This document shows positions 17,935 through 26,074 of a stretch of 64,000 nucleotides of DNA, one piece after another. The notes beneath the pieces are model-generated. The model had not been told where the DNA came from, searched no databases, and was given only the letters and a program-made list of their open reading frames with translations. The DNA lies in the NCBI GenBank assembly GCA_944325145.1, contig CALYDL010000005.1, positions 1 to 64,000 on the forward strand, given 5' to 3'. Source of the DNA: Candidatus Gastranaerophilales bacterium. Lineage in GTDB: Bacteria; Cyanobacteriota; Vampirovibrionia; Gastranaerophilales; Gastranaerophilaceae. The position numbers were made by a program, and so were the translations under genes. Numbering within the stretch: the first letter of the stretch is position 1; each line of letters opens with the position of its first letter.

Positions 17935-18915
17935 ATGAAACTATTGGTAACAGGTGGCGCAGGATTTATCGGAAGCTGCTTTATAAGGCACGTTTTAGCA
18001 AAACACAAAGATTATGAAATTATAAACCTTGATAAATTAACATACGCAGGAAATATTGAAAACTTGGACGATATTAAAAATGACCCCAGATACCAATTTG
18101 TAAAAGGCGATATTGTTGATAAAAACCTTGCAATGGAATTAACAAGCAGTGTTGATGTTGTTGTTAATTTTGCGGCAGAATCCCACGTGGATAGGTCAAT
18201 AGAAGGGCCTGAAATTTTTATTGAAACAAACGTTAAAGGCACTTTGAACCTTCTTCAAGCATCACTTAAAAATAAAGTTAAAAGATACCTTCAGGTTTCA
18301 ACAGATGAAGTTTATGGAACTTTAGGAAAAACAGGCTATTTTTATGAAACAACACCACTTGCCCCAAATAGCCCCTATTCTGCAAGTAAGGCAAGTGCTG
18401 ATATGCTTGTTCGTGCTTATTTTGAAACCTATAAAATGCCAAATTTAATTACAAGGTGCTCAAATAATTACGGCCCATACCAATACCCTGAAAAATTAAT
18501 TCCCTTCTTTATAACAAAACTTTTGAAAGGTGAAAAAGTTCCCGTTTATGGAGATGGGCTTAATGTCAGAGATTGGCTTTATGTATATGACCACTGTGAA
18601 GCAATTGATACTGTTTTAAATAAAGGCAGGGAAGGCGAAGTTTATAACATTGGCGGCCACAATGAAAAAACCAATATGGAAATAACAAGGCTTATTTTAG
18701 ATGCAATGGGAAAAGACGAATCAAGCATTGAATACGTTCAAGACCGCTTAGGGCATGATAGGCGCTATGCAATTGCAAACGATAAAATACAATCGGAACT
18801 TGGCTGGGAACCTTCAATTAAATTTGAAGACGGCATAAAATTAACCATTGAATGGTATTTAAACAACCAAGAATGGATTCAACATATTTTAGATAAACAA
18901 AAGGTGGCGCTATGA
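17935..18915 (+). CDS. rfbB: dTDP-glucose 4,6-dehydratase
   Basis: An extended short-chain dehydrogenase of 326 residues that converts dTDP-glucose to dTDP-4-keto-6-deoxyglucose. Visible are the NAD motif 'TGGAGFIGS' at 6-14, '[10 protein letters not shown]', '[15 protein letters not shown]' with the catalytic Tyr-x3-Lys, and '[19 protein letters not shown]'. GGGG lies 7 bases before the ATG. Its stop overlaps the rfbA start by 4 bases. The epimerase and reductase (rfbC, rfbD) that would complete dTDP-rhamnose are not in the window. Confidence 0.96.
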   Translation: MKLLVTGGAGFIGSCFIRHVLAKHKDYEIINLDKLTYAGNIENLDDIKNDPRYQFVKGDIVDKNLAMELTSSVDVVVNFAAESHVDRSIEGPEIFIETNVKGTLNLLQASLKNKVKRYLQVSTDEVYGTLGKTGYFYETTPLAPNSPYSASKASADMLVRAYFETYKMPNLITRCSNNYGPYQYPEKLIPFFITKLLKGEKVPVYGDGLNVRDWLYVYDHCEAIDTVLNKGREGEVYNIGGHNEKTNMEITRLILDAMGKDESSIEYVQDRLGHDRRYAIANDKIQSELGWEPSIKFEDGIKLTIEWYLNNQEWIQHILDKQKVAL

Positions 18916-19787
18916 AGGGAATAATTCTTGCAGGCGGTGCAGGCACAAGGCTTTATCCAAGCACAATAGTTACATCTAAACAATTGTTGCCCGTTTTTGA
19001 CAAACCAATGGTTTACTACCCTTTATCTGTTTTAATGTTAGCAGGCATTAAAGATATTTTAATTATCACAACGCCGAATGACATTGAAAATTTTAAGAAA
19101 CTGTTGGGCGATGGCAAAAGGTTTGGTATTAATTTAAGCTATAAAATTCAAGAGGCGCCAAACGGCTTAGCAGAAGCTTTTATTGTAGGGGAAGATTTCA
19201 TTCAAAATGACAATGTAACCTTAATTTTGGGCGATAACATTTTCTTTGGCCCTAAGTTTTCAACCCTTTTGAAAAAAGCAGTAAATGATGTAAATAATAA
19301 TGGCGGCGGCAACATTTTTGCATACGTTGTTAAAGACCCTCAAAGGTATGGTATTGTTGAAGTTGATGAAAACTTAAACGCCATTTCAATTGAAGAAAAA
19401 CCACAAAACCCAAAATCAAATTATGCAGTAACAGGGCTTTATATTTACGACAATAAAGTTGTTGAATACGCCAAAAATCTAAAACCATCCCCTAGGGGCG
19501 AATTAGAAATAACTGATATTAATAACATTTACTTAAAAAAAGGCAATTTAAGAACGGAAATTTTAGGCAGAGGCTTTGCTTGGCTTGATACAGGAACACA
19601 CCAATCTTTATTAAGAGCGGGGCAATACGTTCAAACAATTGAAGAAAACCAAGGCATAAAAATTGCCTGTCTGGAAGAAGTTGCTTATAGAATGGGCTTT
19701 TTAACAAAAGAAGAAATTCTAAATCAAGTTAAAGATTATAAAAACAACGAATATTATAACTATATTAAAGAGGTTATAAGCAAATAA
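18912..19787 (+). CDS. rfbA: Glucose-1-phosphate thymidylyltransferase
   Basis: A 291-residue nucleotidyltransferase making dTDP-glucose. It has '[16 protein letters not shown]' with the pyrophosphorylase signature, '[18 protein letters not shown]', 'ILGDNIFFG', '[12 protein letters not shown]' and '[12 protein letters not shown]'. It is translationally coupled to rfbB by overlap, in the reverse of metabolic order. With the adjacent glycosyltransferases it forms a small surface-glycan cluster. Confidence 0.96.
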   Translation: MKGIILAGGAGTRLYPSTIVTSKQLLPVFDKPMVYYPLSVLMLAGIKDILIITTPNDIENFKKLLGDGKRFGINLSYKIQEAPNGLAEAFIVGEDFIQNDNVTLILGDNIFFGPKFSTLLKKAVNDVNNNGGGNIFAYVVKDPQRYGIVEVDENLNAISIEEKPQNPKSNYAVTGLYIYDNKVVEYAKNLKPSPRGELEITDINNIYLKKGNLRTEILGRGFAWLDTGTHQSLLRAGQYVQTIEENQGIKIACLEEVAYRMGFLTKEEILNQVKDYKNNEYYNYIKEVISK

Positions 19788-19807
19788 AATTTATTATAAA
19801 AATAATA

Positions 19808-19823
19808 GCAGCAATTTTGCCGC
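19808..19823 (-). terminator. Intrinsic terminator
   Basis: On the minus strand GCGGCAA and TTGCTGC pair (one G-U) and are followed by TATTATTTTT, 8 bases after the stop of the 19831-20400 gene. It may also slow transcripts from rfbA. Confidence 0.65.
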
Positions 19824-19830
19824 TGTATTA

Positions 19831-20400
19831 TTATATTAAATATTCAATTTGTGCTCTTTTTTCTGCTTTATCAATTAAATTTGTATATCTTCTTTCAGGA
19901 ATTGCCCAATTTTCATATTTTGTCTCTGAAAAACTTGCATTTTTAAAAGAAGGCGCTTCTTCAGCCCTAAATGCAGTTAAAACAAATTTATCGCCTTTAT
20001 CTTGTGCTGTTTTTACAATGTGCGCCAACAATGGAGTCAAAGGGTCAACAAAATCATCGTTTGCGCCAAATTCATCTATAATTGTATTAATTCCTTCATA
20101 TTTGCCTTCATGCCTGTTTAAGTGCCTTGTTGTTTGCGCAGCGGAAACAATTTCATTTCCTTCATCTGTTTGAAGGCAATAAAAATTCGCAGAATTTGCC
20201 CTTCTTGCATCTGTAAAATTTAAACGCAGCCTAACAGGCAAATTTGATTTTTTTATATCCATAACATCTTGCGAATTATTTTTATCCATTAAATATAAAG
20301 TAGCAGCTTCTTTTTCATTACTGCCTGCCTTTTTAACGGTACAATGAAAAATCGGTGTTTTGCCAAAATTACAGGAAGAATTTATTGGGGTAATATTCAT
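19831..20400 (-). CDS. Lineage-specific Phe-Gly motif protein, possible acetyltransferase-like fold
   Basis: A 189-residue protein starting 'MNITPINSSCNFGKTPIF', a Ser/Asn-rich leader ending in an F-G motif like those of four other proteins here. The body contains 'FYCLQTDEGNEIVSAAQTTRH' and 'LAHIVKTAQDKGDKFVLTA', which resembles strand-helix packing in GNAT-type acetyltransferases, but I see no clear acetyl-CoA loop. GAGG lies upstream of the ATG. No signal peptide or membrane span. Function unknown. Confidence 0.6.
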   Translation of the reverse strand: MNITPINSSCNFGKTPIFHCTVKKAGSNEKEAATLYLMDKNNSQDVMDIKKSNLPVRLRLNFTDARRANSANFYCLQTDEGNEIVSAAQTTRHLNRHEGKYEGINTIIDEFGANDDFVDPLTPLLAHIVKTAQDKGDKFVLTAFRAEEAPSFKNASFSETKYENWAIPERRYTNLIDKAEKRAQIEYLI

Positions 20401-20466
20401 TTTTTTGCCTCACTAATATGCTTATTATAAATATAAGAAACCCCTAAAGCTTATTTTTTGCACTAA

Positions 20467-20495
20467 AAAATCCGCCTGTTTCTCAGGCGGATTTT
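20467..20495. terminator. Bidirectional intrinsic terminator
   Basis: AAAATCCGCCTG and CAGGCGGATTTT form a perfect 12-bp stem with a 5-base loop. It serves the minus-strand gene ending at 20512. Confidence 0.92.
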
Positions 20496-20511
20496 AAAAT
20501 TTTATTATATA

Positions 20512-21501
20512 TTAAGCTGCTTTTGCTTCTTTTTCTTCTTCTTTGTCTTCGTCTTCTTCTTCAGCTTCAACTGAAGCAGTTTCAACTTTATTTACTTTTT
20601 TGTCGTCTTCTTTGTTTTCTTCTTTAGCACCAACTTTTTCTTCTTTGTTTAACAATTCTTGAACGGTTGAAGCAGCGCTATTTGCATATTCTGTGTACAT
20701 TTGAATTATGCCGTCATCAAGATCTCTAAAGCCTGAAACCAAGTTAAATTGCTCTTTGTGGCCGTCTAATTTTTCTTGGTAGATTTCAAAGAAATTATTG
20801 CACAAGAACCCGAGAGATGAAGATTCAATCATTGCAATTTGTTGTTCTGCATATTCTTTGTTTGCATCTGATTGCAATTTTTCAATTTCGGCACTGTCTA
20901 AAGCTTGTGCTTCTTCTGTAATAGTACCGTATTCTCTTAAAAGGGTAGACATTTGTTGAATTTTGGAATTTGCACCTTCTAAGTTGCCGAATACTTCAGC
21001 AATGTCTTGTTCGTATGTGCTGTTTTCAACGCCTGCGGTTATTGTGTCATTTAAATCTGAAACATCAACTTGTTTGCCGCTTTTTCTTGCTTCCATAAAT
21101 TGTGCAACAGAATTATTTACAACATCTAAAATTCTTTGATATTCATTTTTTGTAATTTTTTCTTGTTCTTCAAGCGTTTCATCGTAAATATCGCCAATTT
21201 CATCGCTTACTTTTTCAATTTCAGCTTCTTTTTGTTCGGCAGCTTCTTTAAGTTCGCCTGAACGATTTGCACCATTTGCACCTTCAGCATCTTTTGTAAC
21301 TTCAACACCAAGTGTGCTGCTTAACATTTCAATGTCTGCATCGCTTAAGCTGAATGCATCAATTGAATATGTATCGCCGTCAGCTTCGGTAAAAGTTAAA
21401 ACATCATCTGCGTAATTAACTTGAACGCTGCCGCCATCGCCTGATGTACCTTGGGTTTGAGAAAGTTGTAAATATTGATTTGAAATGGAGTTAATAGACA
21501 T
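20512..21501 (-). CDS. Acidic coiled-coil protein, unknown
   Basis: A 329-residue, very acidic protein. The N-terminal ~75 residues are Ser/Gln/Gly-rich and contain 'VLTFTEADGDTYSIDAFSLSDADIEML'; the middle (75-280) is long helical, probably coiled coil; the tail is a run of Glu, Lys and Asp. There is no signal peptide. It has its own promoter region and a strong terminator, and ends with low-complexity residues. The N-terminal style recalls exported structural or type III/flagellar proteins, but no export system is visible nearby, so the function is open. Confidence 0.65.
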   Translation of the reverse strand: MSINSISNQYLQLSQTQGTSGDGGSVQVNYADDVLTFTEADGDTYSIDAFSLSDADIEMLSSTLGVEVTKDAEGANGANRSGELKEAAEQKEAEIEKVSDEIGDIYDETLEEQEKITKNEYQRILDVVNNSVAQFMEARKSGKQVDVSDLNDTITAGVENSTYEQDIAEVFGNLEGANSKIQQMSTLLREYGTITEEAQALDSAEIEKLQSDANKEYAEQQIAMIESSSLGFLCNNFFEIYQEKLDGHKEQFNLVSGFRDLDDGIIQMYTEYANSAASTVQELLNKEEKVGAKEENKEDDKKVNKVETASVEAEEEDEDKEEEKEAKAA

Positions 21502-21611
21502 TTTTTACTATCCTTTTGTTACACACATATATATAAAGTATATACAAAAGGTATAATTTCAATTTTGTTCAATTTTTTACAAAAGTTTACAAAAATATTT
21601 TATTTTAATGC

Positions 21612-22598
21612 CTAAGCTCTTGAAAATGCTTCTAAAATTAAGGGGTCGTCTGTTTTAATAGGGTTAAAATAAGCGCAAGATGCAACCATTGCGGCATTAT
21701 CCGTGCAAAATTTCATCTGCGGTGCAAAAGTTTTATACCCCATATCTTGAAGTGCAAACAATTTTTTTCTTAATTCGGAATTTGCAGCAACGCCGCCTGA
21801 TAGAACAATTGTTTTGATATTATATTTATCTGCAAGTTTTTTTGTTTTATCAATCAAAGCAGATGTTATATTCTCTTGAAAACTTGCACAAATATCAGCC
21901 ACAGGAAGTTCTTTTCCGTTAAAGGATTGAACAAGCCTTAAAACTGCTGTTTTTAAACCGGAAAAACTAAATTCATTTTCTTTAACTTTTGCCTTTGGCA
22001 AAATAAAAGCTTTTGGGTTCCCTGTTTGCGCTAATTTATCAAGCTTTATGCCCCCCGGGTATGGAAGCCCCATTAACCTTGCAACTTTATCATAAACTTC
22101 GCCCGTTGCATCATCTATGGTGGAAGCTATTATTTCTTGTTTATCATAATCTTCAACTTTTATAACTTGGGTGTGCCCGCCTGAAACCAAAAGGCATATA
22201 AAAGGGGGTTTTAGGTCGGTTTCTAAAAAGTTTGCACAAACATGGCCTTGAAGATGGTTAATTCCAATGTAGGGCTTATTATAAACAAGAGAAAGGGTTT
22301 TAGCCGCATTTAACCCTACAAGTAAACACCCCACTAACCCGGGGCCCACGGTTGAAGTAAAAGCATCAATATCATTTGGAGTTATATTAAAATTTTTCTT
22401 TGCAATTTCAAATGTTTCATCAATTACGACATTAATTGCATCCAAATGTTCTCTTGCAGCAATTTCAGGAATAACACCGCCGAATTTTTCGTGGGTTTTA
22501 ATTTGCGTTGCAACAACATTTGCAATAACTTCTCTGCCGTCTTTAATTATAGCCGCCGCCGTTTCATCACAGCTTGTTTCAATTCCGAATATTAACAT
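21612..22598 (-). CDS. tsaD: tRNA N6-adenosine threonylcarbamoyltransferase TsaD
   Basis: An ASKHA-fold enzyme of 328 residues that transfers threonylcarbamoyl from threonylcarbamoyl-AMP to A37 of ANN-decoding tRNAs, with TsaB and TsaE. It begins 'IFGIETSCDETAAAI', has the metal-binding pair H115/H119 in 'HLQGH', 'LLVSGGHTQ' and 'LSGGVAANSELR'. AAGGA precedes the ATG. It is divergent from the TPR/propeller gene with 74 bases between the starts. The product t6A is the substrate of MtaB in this window. Confidence 0.97.
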   Translation of the reverse strand: MLIFGIETSCDETAAAIIKDGREVIANVVATQIKTHEKFGGVIPEIAAREHLDAINVVIDETFEIAKKNFNITPNDIDAFTSTVGPGLVGCLLVGLNAAKTLSLVYNKPYIGINHLQGHVCANFLETDLKPPFICLLVSGGHTQVIKVEDYDKQEIIASTIDDATGEVYDKVARLMGLPYPGGIKLDKLAQTGNPKAFILPKAKVKENEFSFSGLKTAVLRLVQSFNGKELPVADICASFQENITSALIDKTKKLADKYNIKTIVLSGGVAANSELRKKLFALQDMGYKTFAPQMKFCTDNAAMVASCAYFNPIKTDDPLILEAFSRA

Positions 22599-22637
22599 CT
22601 TTTTCCTTCAACTATCAGGCAAAATTTAAGATTATAA

Positions 22638-22666
22638 TTGTTTTTATTGCCCTTTTTTGCTAAAAT
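22638..22666 (+). promoter_or_regulatory. Promoter of the TPR/propeller gene (leaderless)
   Basis: TTGTTT, a 17-base spacer and TAAAAT. The ATG at 22673 is 6 bases after the -10. Confidence 0.6.
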
Positions 22667-22672
22667 AATAGC

Positions 22673-23734
22673 ATGAAAAAAAGTTTTTTGCTCACAATCT
22701 TATTAGGTTTGTTTTCTTTAATGCCTGCAATCGCTTCCATTGAAGACGATGCTACCGTTTTATACAATAAAGGCATAGATTTATACGAGCAAGATAAAAT
22801 TGAACAATCAATTGCAACTTTTAAAAAAGCAATTTCAATTAACCCTGAATTTTATGAAGCATATTATAATTTGGCAAGAATTCAAGAATCTGTCGGCAAA
22901 TATCAAGATGCAATTTTAAGCTATGAAAAACTTTTACAGCTGGAACCAACGGATTATGAAAGCTGTTTGCAGCTTGCAAATTTACTTTATAAAAAAGGGT
23001 ATTTAGCAAAAGCACAAGCCTGCCTTGCAAAAATTCCAATAAATAGCGAATTCGGAACAAAAGCAAAAACTTTATCAGATAAAATTTCAAAAAGGCAAGC
23101 CGAAATTCAAGAAGAAACAAGAGTTAAAGCCGCTCAAACTCTAAAAACTTCAATTGTAGGCTCAGTACCGGCACCTTCAGGCCTTGTCGTTGATTCAAAA
23201 GGAAATATGATTGTTGCAAGCTTTTCTCAAAGTGTAATTTTTAAAATTTCACCTGACGGAATGAATAAATTTGTTTTTGCAAACAAAGAAAAAGGGCTGG
23301 ATGGCCCAATTGGCATTGCAATAGATTCATTTGACAACATTTATGTTGCAAACTATAACAAAGGAAATGTTGTTTGCTTTGATAAAAAAGGCAATCCAAA
23401 CATTTTAATGTATGTTAAAAAGCCATATTGCATTAATTTAGATGAAAAAAATGCAAAAATTTATGTAACGGAACAACAAAATAACAGCGTTCTTTCTTAT
23501 GACATTTCAGACATTTTAAAGCTTTCTTCAATTCAAAAACAAGAAGAAATAAAAATTCCTGAAGCAAAACAAAAAGAAACACCCGAACAAAAGAAAGTTA
23601 TAACTTTCCCCGTTACAGACAGAAACCCGATTGGAACACCATCTATCATTGAATCAAACTTTACAAGGTCAAACCCACAATCAAGCGTTACAGCACCGAT
23701 TATGGTTCCTGCAGGTTCATTATTTGACTATTAA
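22673..23734 (+). CDS. Secreted TPR and NHL/SMP-30-type propeller protein
   Basis: A 353-residue exported protein: signal peptide about 1-21 ('SFLLTILLGLFSLMPAIAS'), three TPR-like repeats (about 28-130, e.g. 'YYNLARIQESVGKYQDAILSY'), and a partial beta-propeller of NHL/SMP-30 type (about 155-275, 'GPIGIAIDSFDNIYVANYNKG'). The C-terminal ~70 residues are Lys/Glu/Pro-rich and unstructured. No lipobox cysteine is seen, so it is probably periplasmic. It could be an interaction scaffold; the substrate or partner is unknown. Confidence 0.75.
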   Translation: MKKSFLLTILLGLFSLMPAIASIEDDATVLYNKGIDLYEQDKIEQSIATFKKAISINPEFYEAYYNLARIQESVGKYQDAILSYEKLLQLEPTDYESCLQLANLLYKKGYLAKAQACLAKIPINSEFGTKAKTLSDKISKRQAEIQEETRVKAAQTLKTSIVGSVPAPSGLVVDSKGNMIVASFSQSVIFKISPDGMNKFVFANKEKGLDGPIGIAIDSFDNIYVANYNKGNVVCFDKKGNPNILMYVKKPYCINLDEKNAKIYVTEQQNNSVLSYDISDILKLSSIQKQEEIKIPEAKQKETPEQKKVITFPVTDRNPIGTPSIIESNFTRSNPQSSVTAPIMVPAGSLFDY

Positions 23735-23752
23735 TTAAGCTTTTTTTATACT
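23724..23752 (+). promoter_or_regulatory. Near-consensus promoter inside the end of the previous gene
   Basis: TTGACT, 17 bases, TATACT. The -35 lies in the last codons of the TPR/propeller gene and the ATG at 23759 is 6 bases after the -10. Confidence 0.75.
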
Positions 23753-23758
23753 TAAGGT

Positions 23759-24361
23759 ATGAAAAATGCTATAAAAAATGTTTGTATTTTTTGCTCATCC
23801 AGCAATTTATTGGATGAAACCTATTATAAAGACGCCGAAATTTTGGGCAAACTGCTTGCTGAAAACAATTATGATGTTGTTTACGGCGGCTCAAAGCTTG
23901 GCATTATGTATAAAGTTTCAAAAACTGCAAAAGATTATGGTTCCAAAATAACAGGCGTAATGCCTGAAAAACTTTATGCTCTTTGCGGCAACGAAGATTT
24001 CTGCAACGAATTTTACTTAACAGACGGCATGAGAGAAAGAAAAGCAAAATTAGATGAAAAATCTGATGCCGTTATTGCGCTTGCAGGGGGTTTTGGAACA
24101 TTGGAAGAATTATCTGAAATGATTGTTCAAAAGCAACTTTGCTATAACAACAAGCCCATTATAATTTTAAACACCAATGGTTTTTATGACCACCTTTTAA
24201 AATTCTTTGATACAATAATAAACAGAAATTTTGCAAACAAAAACGCTAAAAAACTTTATTATGTAGCAAACAACCCAATGGAAGCCATTGAATATTTAAA
24301 AAATTATACGTTTGAAAAAACAAATTTCGGAAAAGAAGAACTTTTAAAACATGCAGGCTAA
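23759..24361 (+). CDS. LOG-family cytokinin riboside 5'-monophosphate phosphoribohydrolase
   Basis: A 200-residue Rossmann-fold protein of the LOG group, which cleaves nucleoside 5'-monophosphates to base and ribose-5-phosphate. It shows 'VCIFCSSSNLLDE', 'VYGGSKLGIM' and the signature 'GGFGTLEELSE'. In bacteria the physiological substrate is often AMP-like nucleotides rather than cytokinins. The stop overlaps the next gene by 11 bases, so the two are coupled. Leaderless translation from the promoter at 23724-23752 is likely. Confidence 0.92.
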   Translation: MKNAIKNVCIFCSSSNLLDETYYKDAEILGKLLAENNYDVVYGGSKLGIMYKVSKTAKDYGSKITGVMPEKLYALCGNEDFCNEFYLTDGMRERKAKLDEKSDAVIALAGGFGTLEELSEMIVQKQLCYNNKPIIILNTNGFYDHLLKFFDTIINRNFANKNAKKLYYVANNPMEAIEYLKNYTFEKTNFGKEELLKHAG

Positions 24362-25229
24362 AAAAGAAAAAATATTAATTTTCAATTCGGATGACTTTGG
24401 CCATTCGCACCCTTTTAATATGGGTGTTTACAAAGGAATTAAAGCAGGAGTTATTGCAACTTCTTGTGTTTTAGCCAATATGGAAGGTTACAGTGAAGCA
24501 ACTTCTTTAATTTCAGACTTAAAAAATGTTAAATTCGGAATTCACCTTAATTTAATTGAAGGAAAAAGTGTAACAGAAGGAAAGTTTTTGGTTGATTCCA
24601 AAAATTATTTTAATTTAGGCTATATTGATATTTTAAAAAAATCAAACGACATTGATTTTTTAAATTCCGTTGAATTTGAATTTAGAGCACAAATTGAAAG
24701 AATTTTATCCGATTTTGAAATTAACCACATAAATTCCCATGTTCATACTCATTCAATTCCAAACATTTTTAAAATTGTTTGCAAACTGGCAGATGAATAT
24801 AAAATTCCATATATAAGAACTCAATTTGAAAAACCATATATAGTAAAAAATTTAAAGAAAAATCTTAATTTAAAATACCCCATAAATTTAATTAAAAGGG
24901 GGCTTTTAAATTATTTTACAGCTCAAAATAAAAAATATTTGCCAAAAAATTTTCTAACCAATGATTACCTTTTGGGTGTAACCTATACGGGGTTTATGGA
25001 TAAAAACACAGTTTTAGAAGGCTTAAAGGCAATTGACAATGGTGTTGTTGAGCTATTAATTCACCCCGCTTATTATGAAAATGAAATTTTAAAACCATAT
25101 AATTTTAATGAATATAAAATAACGGAAGATGAAACTATTTTAGATGAAATCAAAGCGCTTGGCTTTAAATTAAGTGATTGTTCAATTCAAGAAAAAGAAG
25201 CTGGTGAATATGGAAAAAATTTCAAATAA
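24351..25229 (+). CDS. YdjC/ChbG-family carbohydrate deacetylase
   Basis: A 292-residue TIM-barrel-like metal enzyme of the ChbG/HpnK family, which removes acetyl groups from N-acetylated sugars. Landmarks are the metal-binding 'NSDDFGHSH', 'GIHLNLIEG', 'HVHTHSIPN' and 'LLIHPAYYENE'. It overlaps both neighbours (11 bases with the LOG gene; 20 with rex). The substrate could be a chitobiose-like sugar or a hopanoid or glycan intermediate; context does not decide. Confidence 0.88.
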   Translation: MQAKKEKILIFNSDDFGHSHPFNMGVYKGIKAGVIATSCVLANMEGYSEATSLISDLKNVKFGIHLNLIEGKSVTEGKFLVDSKNYFNLGYIDILKKSNDIDFLNSVEFEFRAQIERILSDFEINHINSHVHTHSIPNIFKIVCKLADEYKIPYIRTQFEKPYIVKNLKKNLNLKYPINLIKRGLLNYFTAQNKKYLPKNFLTNDYLLGVTYTGFMDKNTVLEGLKAIDNGVVELLIHPAYYENEILKPYNFNEYKITEDETILDEIKALGFKLSDCSIQEKEAGEYGKNFK

Positions 25230-25827
25230 AGTTATAAACAGGCTTACTCAATATCATTCCATTTTGGTTGCAAGCATAAAAAAAGGCGAAACAACGGTTA
25301 CAAGCTCATATATGGCGCAACTTTTAAAAATTGATGATTCTCAGGTAAGAAAAGATGTTTCTATGTTGAATAATACGGGAAAATCAAGAGTAGGGTATGA
25401 TGCGCTTGAACTTAAAGAAACAATTGAAAAAACTCTTGGTTTTTCAAACCCCAAAAATGCTTTTATAATTGGAGCAGGAAACTTGGGCACAGCGCTTGCA
25501 AAATACAATGATTTTGAAGATTACGGCTTAAGGGTTCTTGCGCTTTTTGATATAGACAAAAATAAAATCGGAAAATCAATTAATTCAAAACCCGTTTACG
25601 ATATTAATGAACTTTCAAGATATACAAAAGAAAAAAATGTTGAAATTGCAATTTTGACCGTTCCTGCAGATTTTGCGCAAAGCATTGCAGATTTTGCAGT
25701 TAAATCTAAAATAAAATATATTTGGAATTTTTCCCCCGCAGTTTTGTCTGTTCCTGTTGGCATAGACGTTTGGAACGAAAATTTGATGGGCAATTTTTTG
25801 CAGTTTTCATATAAAATTTCAAAATAA
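25210..25827 (+). CDS. rex: Redox-sensing transcriptional repressor Rex
   Basis: A 205-residue repressor of fermentation and respiration genes that releases DNA when NADH is high. An N-terminal winged helix ('VTSSYMAQLLKIDDSQVRKDVSML') is followed by a Rossmann fold ('FIIGAGNLGTAL') and a C-terminal swap helix. The ATG at 25210, after GGTG, gives the family length; an earlier start at 25174 adds unrelated residues. It is the third gene of the LOG-deacetylase-rex unit. I found no perfect TTGTGA-N6-TCACAA site in the window. Confidence 0.94.
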   Translation: MEKISNKVINRLTQYHSILVASIKKGETTVTSSYMAQLLKIDDSQVRKDVSMLNNTGKSRVGYDALELKETIEKTLGFSNPKNAFIIGAGNLGTALAKYNDFEDYGLRVLALFDIDKNKIGKSINSKPVYDINELSRYTKEKNVEIAILTVPADFAQSIADFAVKSKIKYIWNFSPAVLSVPVGIDVWNENLMGNFLQFSYKISK

Positions 25828-25843
25828 ACCCCCGTTTTAAAAT

Positions 25844-25914
25844 AAAAAAAAGCCGCTAAATTTGCGGCTACTAGACTTGGGGAGGAGGTTTTTAGCGGAT
25901 GGAATTTCCATCCG
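25844..25914 (-). ncRNA. Candidate small RNA with anti-Shine-Dalgarno core between two hairpins
   Basis: Read on the minus strand there is a perfect 8-bp hairpin (CGGATGGA/TCCATCCG, 25896-25914), an unpaired C-rich stretch CCTCCTCCCC (25879-25888), then a terminator hairpin AGCCGC/GCGGCT (25851-25869) ending in a run of T. This order resembles small RNAs that block ribosome binding with CCUCC motifs, such as cyanobacterial Yfr1. The promoter is uncertain (TATAAA or TACAAT upstream, weak -35). Confidence 0.4.
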
Positions 25915-25970
25915 TCCTTCTTTATATGAATTGTATCGTAACCTTGATGATTTTCTTTAGCATATTTTAA
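25899..25970 (+). CDS. Possible 23-residue hydrophobic micro-peptide
   Basis: On the plus strand the same locus has the strongest ribosome-binding site in the window, GGGGAGGAGG at 25879-25888, 10 bases before an ATG. The reading frame gives 23 residues, starting MEFPSVLLY and ending MIFFSIF, a membrane-span-like composition. It lies 71 bases after the rex stop and could be in the rex transcript. This reading conflicts with the minus-strand sRNA reading, and chance is a real alternative. Confidence 0.3.
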   Translation: MEFPSVLLYMNCIVTLMIFFSIF

Positions 25971-26074
25971 AATTATCATCTTAATTATGTATATTTAATT
26001 TTTTCCTCTTTTAATATGATTTCAACCCAAAAAACTTATTGTAAACTTTGACTTGGTTGGGGAGAATATATTTT

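Noticed and set aside
19817-20173. Plus-strand frame of 118 codons
   Set aside because: Antisense to the 19831 gene, whose motif and terminator support the minus strand.
25596-25979. Minus-strand frame of 127 codons antisense to the end of rex
   Set aside because: Overlaps a definite gene, and the terminator hairpin would lie inside it. Its first 40 codons lie in the non-coding part, so a shorter transcript there is kept only as an sRNA candidate.
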